This document shows positions 27,683 to 34,688 of a stretch of 64,000 nucleotides of DNA, in pieces. How positions within the stretch are numbered: the stretch's first letter is position 1; every line of letters begins with the position of its first letter. The stretch spans positions 124,001 through 188,000 of the forward strand of contig NZ_JAAIYO010000002.1 in NCBI RefSeq assembly GCF_014930455.1, given 5' to 3'. The notes under the pieces are model-generated. The model ran no database searches. It had not been told where the DNA came from and saw only the letters and a program-made list of their open reading frames with translations. Made by a program: the position numbers and the translations under genes. Origin of the DNA: Corallococcus soli (GTDB lineage: Bacteria; Myxococcota; Myxococcia; Myxococcales; Myxococcaceae).

Positions 27683-29004
27683 GGCGCATCCGGGGCGGGG
27701 TGACGCAGGGACATGAGCAGCATGCGGTCCCAGGTGGGCTCCTCGGAGGTGGTCGCCGCGAGCAGCGCCAGGGCGATGCCGGTGGCGCCCGCGAGCAGGC
27801 CCGGGTGGTCGGTCCAGGCCTCGGCGTCACCGTCGAAGCGCTCCAGCGTCCGGAACCCGCCCACGCCCGTGCCTGGCTGTCGGTGCACGGTGAGCAGCCG
27901 CGCGAACCAGAAGCGGGAAGCGGCTTCGAAGACGGCCTCACCCGTCGTCTGGAAGAGCCGGTTGTAGAGGTGCGCGAGTCCCGCGGCGCCATGGCAGAGG
28001 CCGCCATCCTGCACGGCGGTGACGTCCGTCCAGCGATGCGTGGACTCCCGGCAGAGCGCGAGCGCCTGGGCCTCCCACTCCACATTGCCCACGGCGCGCG
28101 CCAGCGTGTGCAGGCCGAGCGACACACCCGGATCGCCGTAACACCACGCGGGACGGCGCGGCCAGGTGAGGGGCTCATCCTGGAGGCCCACGCGCGTGGG
28201 GAAGCGCGCGGGCTCCGAGTCCTTCCCTCGCCGGGCCATGAGCCACGTCCACCCACCGTGCAGCAGCTCGCGCGCGGAAGCCTCCGCGACCCCGGAGGCC
28301 ACCGCGCCGCCGAGCACGGTGAGCACCCCTGCGATGCCGTGCGCCATGCCCAGGTTGAAGCCTCCCTGGGGCTGCTCCTCGCGAAGCCGTGGCTCCACGT
28401 GTCCAGGCAGGGTCCTCCACCGCCATCCTTCCGATGTGGGCTCCGCCAGCTCCCCCAGCCGGGCGACCACCGCTTCCAGGCATTGCCGCGCGCCGACGCG
28501 GGGAAGCCGCTCCAGGGCATAGACACCCATGCCGACCAGTCCACTCACCAGGTCGTAGCGCTGGGTCCAGGGCCGCGTCTGGAGGAAGTCCCCGAGCGCG
28601 GCGTCGATGTCCGTCAGCGGATCCGCGTCGGGTGCCTCGGAAGGACGCTGGACGTGTTGGACGGCCCAGGCGATGCCGGCGAAGCCGTCATAGAAGTCAG
28701 GGCCCAGGGTCTCGGAGGTCAGCGCCCCGGTGGCGCGCTCCAGCAGGACCTCCGACGTGGCGCGATGCCGGGCGTCATCGTGGGCCCGGGCGAGCGCGTC
28801 GAACAGCACGGCGCGTCCCGCGTCCCCCCGCGCGAGGGAGGCCGCGAAGGGCGGCGTGGGGTGTGCGTGCTTCAGTGCTTCAACCAGAGGATTCAACACC
28901 GCCACCGCTTGCGCGTGTTCAACGCCTTGCAGCAAGGGCTTCCATGGCGGCGTCCTTCGCATGTCGTCGGACCTGCTTTCTGGAAAAGGCCGCTGGAGCT
29001 TCAT
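27679..29004 (-). CDS. lanC: Lanthionine cyclase LanC
   Basis: This 441-residue protein is a LanC-like alpha/alpha barrel. The zinc ligands are visible: Cys in AWCYGDPGVSLG (near 288) and Cys-His in GLCHGAAGLAHLY (near 339). The glycine-containing repeats typical of the barrel are present (GFAGIAWAV, GLVGMGVYAL, GMAHGIAGVLTVL, GLLAGATGIALAL). LanC adds precursor cysteines to Dha/Dhb, forming (methyl)lanthionine rings. Two starts are possible, ATG 29004 or an in-frame ATG 14 codons later; neither ribosome site is ideal. It is first in the minus-strand lanCB unit and divergent from the precursor gene. Confidence 0.94.
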   Translation of the reverse strand: MKLQRPFPESRSDDMRRTPPWKPLLQGVEHAQAVAVLNPLVEALKHAHPTPPFAASLARGDAGRAVLFDALARAHDDARHRATSEVLLERATGALTSETLGPDFYDGFAGIAWAVQHVQRPSEAPDADPLTDIDAALGDFLQTRPWTQRYDLVSGLVGMGVYALERLPRVGARQCLEAVVARLGELAEPTSEGWRWRTLPGHVEPRLREEQPQGGFNLGMAHGIAGVLTVLGGAVASGVAEASARELLHGGWTWLMARRGKDSEPARFPTRVGLQDEPLTWPRRPAWCYGDPGVSLGLHTLARAVGNVEWEAQALALCRESTHRWTDVTAVQDGGLCHGAAGLAHLYNRLFQTTGEAVFEAASRFWFARLLTVHRQPGTGVGGFRTLERFDGDAEAWTDHPGLLAGATGIALALLAATTSEEPTWDRMLLMSLRHPAPDAP

Positions 29005-29078
29005 TCCCTCGCAGGCACCAGGGAAATGAAATTCAGCGTTTGGAGGTTGTGCCGGGCAGCACTTGTTTGCTTGGGAGG

Positions 29079-29121
29079 CAGGTGTTTGACTGGGAACACC
29101 TGACAGCCTTCGTCAGGTGTT
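29079..29121. promoter_or_regulatory. Mutually exclusive inverted repeats upstream of lanA
   Basis: CAGGTGTT (29079-29086), AACACCTG(AC) (29095-29104) and (GT)CAGGTGTT (29112-29121) form two alternative stems: an 8-bp stem with 8-base loop, or a perfect 10-bp stem with 7-base loop. They share the middle arm, so only one can form. They lie in the lanC-lanA intergenic region. They may be a tandem operator for a dimeric regulator or an attenuator-like RNA switch. No regulator gene is adjacent. Confidence 0.6.
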
Positions 29122-29188
29122 GAGAGCCAGCAGGTTGCCGCATTGATTCCAGGTAACGCCGTCGAGCATTGAAACGAAAGGCGATGTC

Positions 29189-29338
29189 ATGGACAAGCAG
29201 GACACCCAGAAGCCGAAGAAGCTGAGCCTGAAGCGTGAGACCGTCCGCCTCCTGTCGAATCCGGGTGGCGAGTCGAAGGAGCGCAAGGAGCTGACGACCC
29301 CGCGTTGTACGGAGTTCGGTCCGAACTGCGACTTCTGA
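29189..29338 (+). CDS. lanA: Class I lanthipeptide precursor peptide
   Basis: This 49-residue peptide starts at ATG 29189 with an AAAGG site seven bases upstream. The leader (about 1-35) is Lys/Glu-rich and carries KKLSLKRETVRLLS, resembling the LxLKKxTIxxL leader motif I recall for Bacteroidota-type class I lanthipeptides and playing the part of the lactic-acid-bacterial FNLD box. The C-terminal core is TTPRCTEFGPNCDF: two cysteines (40, 47) and three threonines (36, 37, 41) allow two methyllanthionine rings, for example T37-C40 (TPxC, like nisin ring B) and T41-C47. There is no serine in the core. It is divergent from lanCB, and two hairpins follow before the exporter gene. Confidence 0.9.
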   Translation: MDKQDTQKPKKLSLKRETVRLLSNPGGESKERKELTTPRCTEFGPNCDF

Positions 29339-29342
29339 CGTT

Positions 29343-29367
29343 CCTCACGGTCCCTCGGGCCGTGAGG
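29343..29367 (+). terminator. First hairpin after lanA
   Basis: A perfect 8-bp stem (CCTCACGG / CCGTGAGG) with a 9-base loop starts five bases after the lanA stop. With the next hairpin it could protect the short lanA mRNA and reduce read-through into the exporter gene. Confidence 0.65.
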
Positions 29368-29372
29368 CATTG

Positions 29373-29401
29373 CCGGAAGGGAGCGCAAGGCTCCCTTCCG
29401 G
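29373..29401 (+). terminator. Strong second hairpin between lanA and exporter gene
   Basis: A perfect 12-bp inverted repeat (CCGGAAGGGAGC / GCTCCCTTCCGG) with loop GCAAG is followed by ATTCACGG rather than a T-run. It looks like a partial terminator, giving more precursor than exporter message. Confidence 0.78.
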
Positions 29402-29430
29402 ATTCACGGGCGGGAAAGTCGGCGGGTACC

Positions 29431-30780
29431 TTGGCCTCTCAACAACGGCTCGTCCTGGCCATCGCCGTCCTGGCTTCGCTCGTCACGTTCCTGGACGCGG
29501 CCATCATCAACGTCGCGCTGCCGGCGATGGTCCGGGAGCTGGGCGGAGGCCTCACGCTCCAGCAGTGGGTGGTGGACGCCTACCTCATCACCCTGGGCTC
29601 GCTGATGCTGGTCGCGGGCTCGCTGTCGGATGCCTTCGGGCGCAAGCGCATCCTGGGGCTCGGGCTGCTGGGCTTCGGTGCGACGTCGCTGCTGTGCGCA
29701 CTGGCTCCCACGGGCCCCGTGCTCATCCTCGCGCGCGGGCTCCAGGGCGCCACGGGCGCGCTGCTGGTGCCGGGCTCGCTCGCGCTCATCGTGTCCTTCT
29801 TCTCCGGCCCCGAGCAGGCGAAGGCCATTGGCGCGTGGACCGGCTGGACGGGCGCCGCGTTCATCGCGGGGCCGCTGGTGGGCGGAGCGCTGGTGGACAC
29901 GGTGGGCTGGCGGTGGATCTTCGGCATCAACGTGCTGCCCATCGCGCTGACCCTGGTGTTGCTCGCGCGGCTGGTGGAGCCGCCCCGACCGGCGGGTGCT
30001 CACATCGACGTCCTGGGCGCCGTCCTGGCGTGTCTGGGATTGGGGGGCCCTGTCTACGCGCTCATCGAACAGCCGAAGGTGGGTTGGACGCACCCGTCGG
30101 TCCTGATCTCCCTGGGCCTGGGCGTGCCGGCGTTCATCGCGTTCCTCGTGCAGGAGCGGCGCACCCCGCATCCGATGATGCCGCTGGGCCTGTTCCGCGA
30201 ACGGAACTTCTGGGTGGGCAACCTCGCCACCACGGCCATCTATGGGGCGCTGTCGCTGGGCATGTTCGTCATCACGCTCTTCCTGCAGGAGGTGGGCGGC
30301 TTCCGCGCGACGACCGCGGGCCTGGCGCTGATGCCGACGACGCTCATCATGCTGCTGCTGTCGTCCGTATTCGGCGGACTCTCCGGGCGCCTGGGGCCCC
30401 GGTGGTTCATGGCGGCGGGGCCGTGCCTGGCGGGCGTGGGGTTCCTGCTGATGCTCAACGTCGGCACGCCGCTGAACTTCTGGACGCAGATGCTGCCGGG
30501 CGTGGGGGTGTTCGGGCTGGGGTTGACGATGACGGTCGCGCCGCTGACGGCGGCGGTGCTCGGGTCCATCCGGAGCGAGCAGGCCGGCATCGGCTCGGCC
30601 ATCAACAACGCCATCTCCCGGGTCGCGGGGCTCATCGCCATCGCGCTCACGGGGCTCATCGTGGGCCCGCGACTGGACGTCGCGGGCTTCCACCGGGTGA
30701 TGCTCACCACCGCTGTCCTGCTCATCCTGGGCGGAGTCATCTCCGCCGTGGGCATCCGCAATCCGCCGCGGAAGGCATGA
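29431..30780 (+). CDS. MFS drug/peptide exporter, DHA2 (EmrB/QacA) family
   Basis: This is a 14-helix proton-driven exporter of about 449 residues. The open frame reaches back to 29305 but would overlap lanA and the hairpins, so I favour TTG 29431 (Ala-Ser-Gln-Gln follows), directly before the first helix LVLAIAVLASLVTFLD. The DHA2 signs are NVALPAMVRELG, WVVDAYLITLGSLMLVAGSLSDAFGRKR (motif A) and GPLVGGALVDTVGWRWIFGINV (motif C). It follows lanA on the same strand with no other gene between, so it may export the mature lanthipeptide or provide self-resistance. That would be unusual, as lanthipeptides normally use a LanT ABC transporter. Confidence 0.92.
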   Translation: MASQQRLVLAIAVLASLVTFLDAAIINVALPAMVRELGGGLTLQQWVVDAYLITLGSLMLVAGSLSDAFGRKRILGLGLLGFGATSLLCALAPTGPVLILARGLQGATGALLVPGSLALIVSFFSGPEQAKAIGAWTGWTGAAFIAGPLVGGALVDTVGWRWIFGINVLPIALTLVLLARLVEPPRPAGAHIDVLGAVLACLGLGGPVYALIEQPKVGWTHPSVLISLGLGVPAFIAFLVQERRTPHPMMPLGLFRERNFWVGNLATTAIYGALSLGMFVITLFLQEVGGFRATTAGLALMPTTLIMLLLSSVFGGLSGRLGPRWFMAAGPCLAGVGFLLMLNVGTPLNFWTQMLPGVGVFGLGLTMTVAPLTAAVLGSIRSEQAGIGSAINNAISRVAGLIAIALTGLIVGPRLDVAGFHRVMLTTAVLLILGGVISAVGIRNPPRKA

Positions 30781-30792
30781 ACGGCGGCGGCG

Positions 30793-32262
30793 TCAGGCCT
30801 CGCCAGGGCCCATGGAGAAGTACACGGCCTCGGTCCCCAGGTTGAAGGTGTCCCCGTCCGCGATCTTCTGGCGCTTGATGCGCTGATGGTTGATCCACGT
30901 CCCGTTCGAGGAGCCCAGGTCCTCGATGAAGAAGTCGTTGCCCACGCGCACGATGGCCGCGTGCTCGCGGGAGACCCGTCCGGACTTCACCACGAGGCTG
31001 CACGTCGGACCTCGCCCCAGCGTGAAGCGCTCCACGTCCACCCGCGTCGAGGGACCATCCGGCGACAGGCGGACGTACAGCTCCGGAGGCGGCGCGGCCT
31101 TCGCGACCTTGGCCGGGGCAGGCGTGCGCTGCTTGCCGACGTCCGTGGGGATGTCCTGCGCCTCCTCCTCCTCCTCCACGGGCGCGAGGATCCTGCCGCG
31201 TGAGGACTTCTTGAGGACGGCAGCGGGCGCGACGGGTTTCGGGGCCGGGGGCTCGTCCTGGACCTCGTCCTGGGTGTCGGGGGCTTCGTCGCCCGCGTCA
31301 TCGGCGCTCGCGCCTGATTCCAGGCCCAGGGCGGCCTCCAGGTCGGCATCCGCGCCCGACTCCGCGCCGATGGCCGCCGCGACGTCCGCGTCCGAACTGT
31401 CGCCGTCCGCTTCGTCGGAAGACGCGTCCGCTTCGTCGTCGGAGGCAGCGGAGTCGTCCGCGTCGTCGGAGTCCGTGGCGCTGGCGGCGTTGGACGCAGG
31501 GGCCGCGTCCTCGTCCGCATCGCTGTCGGAGGCGCCGTTCACGGCCTCCTCGGCGGAACTCTCTTCGTCCTCGTCCTCGTCCTCGTCCGAGGAGTCGTCG
31601 GACGCCTCGTCGTCCTCGTCCGAAGCGTCGTCGGACGCCTCGTCATCCTCGGATGCGCCTTCGTCGTCGGACGCCTCGTCATCCTCGTCCGAGGTGTCGT
31701 CGGAGTCCTCGTCATCCGCGGAGGCGTCTTCGCCGTCGGAGTCCTCGTCGTCCTCGTCGGACGCCTCTTCTTCCTCCTCGACCGCCACCGGCACGTCTCG
31801 CGGCAGCACGACCGCCTCCACGGCCGCGAGCACCTCCTGCATCCGGGCGCGCGCGGACGCGGCCTCCTCTTCCGCCGGCGTCAGGGCACCGGCCGGCGCG
31901 GCCTTGGCCTTGGGCGTCGCGGCCGGAGGGGGCGCGGGCTCCTTCACGTACATTCGCGGCGGCGTGACGCTGGCGGCCTCTCCCGGGGCAGCCCCGGGCT
32001 CACGGGCCGGAGCCTCCGGCGCCGGTGCCTCCGCGACGGACGGTCGCGGTGCCTCCGGGACTCCAGGCTCGATCGCCTGGGCGAGTGCCGCCGTCGCCCC
32101 GAGCAACACGGGCGTCGGCGCGACGTAGCCGTTCTGCCGTGCGAGCAGGAACAGCGCCTGCGCCACCAGGGCATTCCGGTCCACGCCCAGGTCGTGGCTC
32201 ATCTGCTCCAGCGCCCGCCACAGGGGCTCCGCGACTTCAATGGTTTCACGAATCCGATTCAT
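30793..32262 (-). CDS. FHA-domain protein with long acidic Asp/Ser/Glu tract
   Basis: This 489-residue protein starts at ATG 32262, two bases after the upstream gene's stop, with a GAGGGGC site. Residues 1-50 form a helical ribbon-helix-helix-like segment (IRETIEVAEPLWRALEQMS). A Pro/Ala linker follows, then about residues 155-310 of almost pure Asp, Glu, Ser and Ala (SDEDDE, ASDDE repeats). The C-terminal ~90 residues are an FHA phosphothreonine-binding domain: FTLGRGPTCSLVV, GRVSREHAAI, DLGSSNGTWIN. FHA domains read Ser/Thr kinase signals, and a Ser/Thr kinase and a second FHA protein lie 5-9 kb away in this island. The acidic tract may mimic nucleic acid or be a flexible spacer. Confidence 0.87.
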   Translation of the reverse strand: MNRIRETIEVAEPLWRALEQMSHDLGVDRNALVAQALFLLARQNGYVAPTPVLLGATAALAQAIEPGVPEAPRPSVAEAPAPEAPAREPGAAPGEAASVTPPRMYVKEPAPPPAATPKAKAAPAGALTPAEEEAASARARMQEVLAAVEAVVLPRDVPVAVEEEEEASDEDDEDSDGEDASADDEDSDDTSDEDDEASDDEGASEDDEASDDASDEDDEASDDSSDEDEDEDEESSAEEAVNGASDSDADEDAAPASNAASATDSDDADDSAASDDEADASSDEADGDSSDADVAAAIGAESGADADLEAALGLESGASADDAGDEAPDTQDEVQDEPPAPKPVAPAAVLKKSSRGRILAPVEEEEEAQDIPTDVGKQRTPAPAKVAKAAPPPELYVRLSPDGPSTRVDVERFTLGRGPTCSLVVKSGRVSREHAAIVRVGNDFFIEDLGSSNGTWINHQRIKRQKIADGDTFNLGTEAVYFSMGPGEA

Positions 32263-32264
32263 GA

Positions 32265-34568
32265 CTAGCTGCCCCTCAGATTGCTCTGCCACGGCGAGAC
32301 ATGGTCCGAATCACTGAGCCAGTAGAACATCGCCTGCGTCTCCGCGTACTGCCGCTCCGCGATGGTGACGAGGTTCGGGTGCAGGTCACCCAGCGCCACG
32401 CCCTCGAACTGGAAGCCCTCACCGGGCTTGCTGCCGCCTCCACCCCGGATCCGCCGGTCCCGGCTCTGCCACAGCCGCTGGGAGGCCTGCCCCGCGCCCT
32501 GGCCGTAGTCGGCCGGTGGAGACAGCCGCGTGGGCATCCGGAAGGTCTTCTCCCCGCACGCCCACAGCAGCCACGTCAGCGCGCTCCAGTCGCCCCGCAG
32601 CAGGAGCGTCAGGTCCGCCAGGCCCTGCTCCAGGTCCAGCGTCTCGTCGATCTCCACGGTGTCGTCCCCGAACTCCCAGTCGAACTGCTCCAGCTTCACC
32701 GGCCCCGCGCCCAGCAACGGGGACAGGTCCGGCGGCAGCCATGACACCGCGGCGCCGGGCTTGAACCGCCGGAGCAGCTCCGCGCGGATTGTCTGGATCC
32801 GCGTAGCGTACTTGCGCACCACCTGCTGGACGGACTCCAGCGGCTGCTGGGGGCCTTCGGGCAGGCCGTCATAGGTGCAGCGCGGTGCCTCCTGGTCGGG
32901 CCAGAAGTCGAACTTCGGGAACAGGGCCCGGGCGTAGGTGGTCAGGAACAGGGCGGTGTCGGGCTCCTCCGTCGCGAGCCCCGCCGCGTCCTGGTGCACC
33001 TGCTCCGCGAGCCCCAGGTTCAGCAAGATGAGGCCCCGGGTGAACAGGTACGCCTTGCGCTCTGGGGCGAGCAGCATCGCCGCGTGCAGGAAGTCCAGCG
33101 CCGCGCGCGGCCGGTCCGTCTGGTCCAACAGGACGGCATAGGCCCGCAGCAGGGTGGCGGCCTCTCCGCCCCGCATGAGGCAGTCCGCCATGGGCGCCCA
33201 GCGCTGCCCCGCCTCCTCCACCACCGACATCGCCAGCGCGTGCGCGGAGGGGCGGGTGCGGGGCAGGGTGAGCAGCTCCAGCCCCTCCTGGAGCGGCTGC
33301 ACGTCCAGCGACGTGGAGCAGGCGCGGGCCGTGGCCAGCAGGGCCTCCCGGTAGCGCTTGTCCGCGCGGGCCTGCCGCGCGAACTCGCGCCAGCCCTCCG
33401 CGGTGCGCGCCAGGTTGGAGAACACCTCCGAGTGCTCCAGCGTCCGCTCATCCTGCGCCAGCCCCAGGTCGCGGGTGAGCACGACCTGGCGCTGGGCATC
33501 CAGCAGCGACCACTCGCCACACGCGAAGTCCGCGTGCGCCTGGCCCTCCTCGAAGTGGACGCGGAAGTCCGCGTAGGTGTCCCCGGCGCGCGAGCGGTAG
33601 AGGCCCTGGCGGAAGCCGTTCACGTACTCGGCCTCCCAGAGCAGCAGGCCCTGGCGGTCCCAGAACCGCACGAGGCCATGGCGCTCCCCGTCGGCGTTGA
33701 GCGACACGAGCGCCCACTGGTCCAGGTCCTCGCGCAGCTCCGCGCCGTCCGGCAGGTGGGCAGGGCGAGTGGGGTAGGGCTCTCCGGTGGTGGGCACCAC
33801 GCGCTGCCCGGTGCCGTCGAAGTGGAGGACCTGCCGCACCTCGCCCTGGTCGTAGAGCATCACCGTCTTCTTCACCTTCTCGCTCACGCCGTTCTCGTGC
33901 ATGCGCTCGGTGGTGAAGTGCTCGGAGGCGAACCAGGTGCGCGGGCCGTGCAGCTGCCCCTGGTCGAAGGTGCCCTCCTGCGACACCTCGCCACTTTCGT
34001 GGAAGCGCTTGAACACGCCGTGCGGCGTGCCGTGCTTCATGATGCATTCGTTGCAGAGGGTGCCGTCGGCCCGCCAGAACTTCCACGTCCCGTGCTGCCG
34101 GCCCTTGGGGTCCTTGGGTCCGAAGGACCACTCCGCGTCCCCCGGGTCCCACGTCGCGCCCTTGGGCACGCCCTGAGGAGGCTTGCCCTCCTCGGTGAGC
34201 TTGCGGTTCGCGGCGCGGCGCTTCAGCTCCGCCACGTCCACGGACTCCAGCCGGCCCAGCAGCGCGTCCAGGGCGGCGGCGGGCAATGCGCCGGAGGCGC
34301 GGTGGATCTCCACCCCCTCCTTGAAGGCGATGAGCGTGGGGATGGACTCGATGCCCAGGGGCTCGGAGAGCGACTCGTGCGCCTCCGTGTCGAGCTTGGC
34401 GAAGGTGAAGTCCGGGAACCGCTCGGCCGCCGCCGCGAAGATGGGCGCGAAGGCGCGGCAAGGCGCGCACCACGGGGCCCAGAAGTCCACCACGCACACC
34501 CCAGGCTGCTGGGTGACTTCCTCGTAATTGTCCGGGGTCAGTTCGACCGGTGCGCCTGCCACGACCAC
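32265..34568 (-). CDS. Thioredoxin domain fused to MORN-like and TPR-like regions
   Basis: This 767-residue cytoplasmic protein starts at GTG 34568 or at a GTG two codons in, which is better spaced from the CAGGAG site. Residues 8-110 are a complete thioredoxin with active site WAPWCAPCRAF and cis-Pro IPTL. Residues 140-400 contain MORN/YwqK-like strands (HGTWKFWRADGTLCNE, HGVFKRFHESGEVSQEGTF, HGLVRFWDRQGLLLWEAEYVNG). Residues 400-560 are helical TPR-like repeats (ALDFLHAAMLLAPERKAYLF). The last ~200 residues are unrecognised. The gene lies two bases before the FHA gene, so they form an operon. A redox-linked chaperone or scaffold role is only a guess. Confidence 0.82.
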   Translation of the reverse strand: MVVAGAPVELTPDNYEEVTQQPGVCVVDFWAPWCAPCRAFAPIFAAAAERFPDFTFAKLDTEAHESLSEPLGIESIPTLIAFKEGVEIHRASGALPAAALDALLGRLESVDVAELKRRAANRKLTEEGKPPQGVPKGATWDPGDAEWSFGPKDPKGRQHGTWKFWRADGTLCNECIMKHGTPHGVFKRFHESGEVSQEGTFDQGQLHGPRTWFASEHFTTERMHENGVSEKVKKTVMLYDQGEVRQVLHFDGTGQRVVPTTGEPYPTRPAHLPDGAELREDLDQWALVSLNADGERHGLVRFWDRQGLLLWEAEYVNGFRQGLYRSRAGDTYADFRVHFEEGQAHADFACGEWSLLDAQRQVVLTRDLGLAQDERTLEHSEVFSNLARTAEGWREFARQARADKRYREALLATARACSTSLDVQPLQEGLELLTLPRTRPSAHALAMSVVEEAGQRWAPMADCLMRGGEAATLLRAYAVLLDQTDRPRAALDFLHAAMLLAPERKAYLFTRGLILLNLGLAEQVHQDAAGLATEEPDTALFLTTYARALFPKFDFWPDQEAPRCTYDGLPEGPQQPLESVQQVVRKYATRIQTIRAELLRRFKPGAAVSWLPPDLSPLLGAGPVKLEQFDWEFGDDTVEIDETLDLEQGLADLTLLLRGDWSALTWLLWACGEKTFRMPTRLSPPADYGQGAGQASQRLWQSRDRRIRGGGGSKPGEGFQFEGVALGDLHPNLVTIAERQYAETQAMFYWLSDSDHVSPWQSNLRGS

Positions 34569-34688
34569 TCCTGCTGAAGGGGAGGCAGGATAAGACGGGC
34601 GCGGAGGGCGCGCGTCAACCGGCGTGTCGCCCTGGATACCCTGGAGCGCACCCAGGGTCCGCCCCGGCGGTCATGAGACGCAAGGCCC

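Noticed and set aside
29113-29388. Minus-strand 91-codon frame opposite lanA
   Set aside because: It has no ribosome site or family match and covers the hairpins; the plus-strand peptide with leader and Cys/Thr core explains the region.
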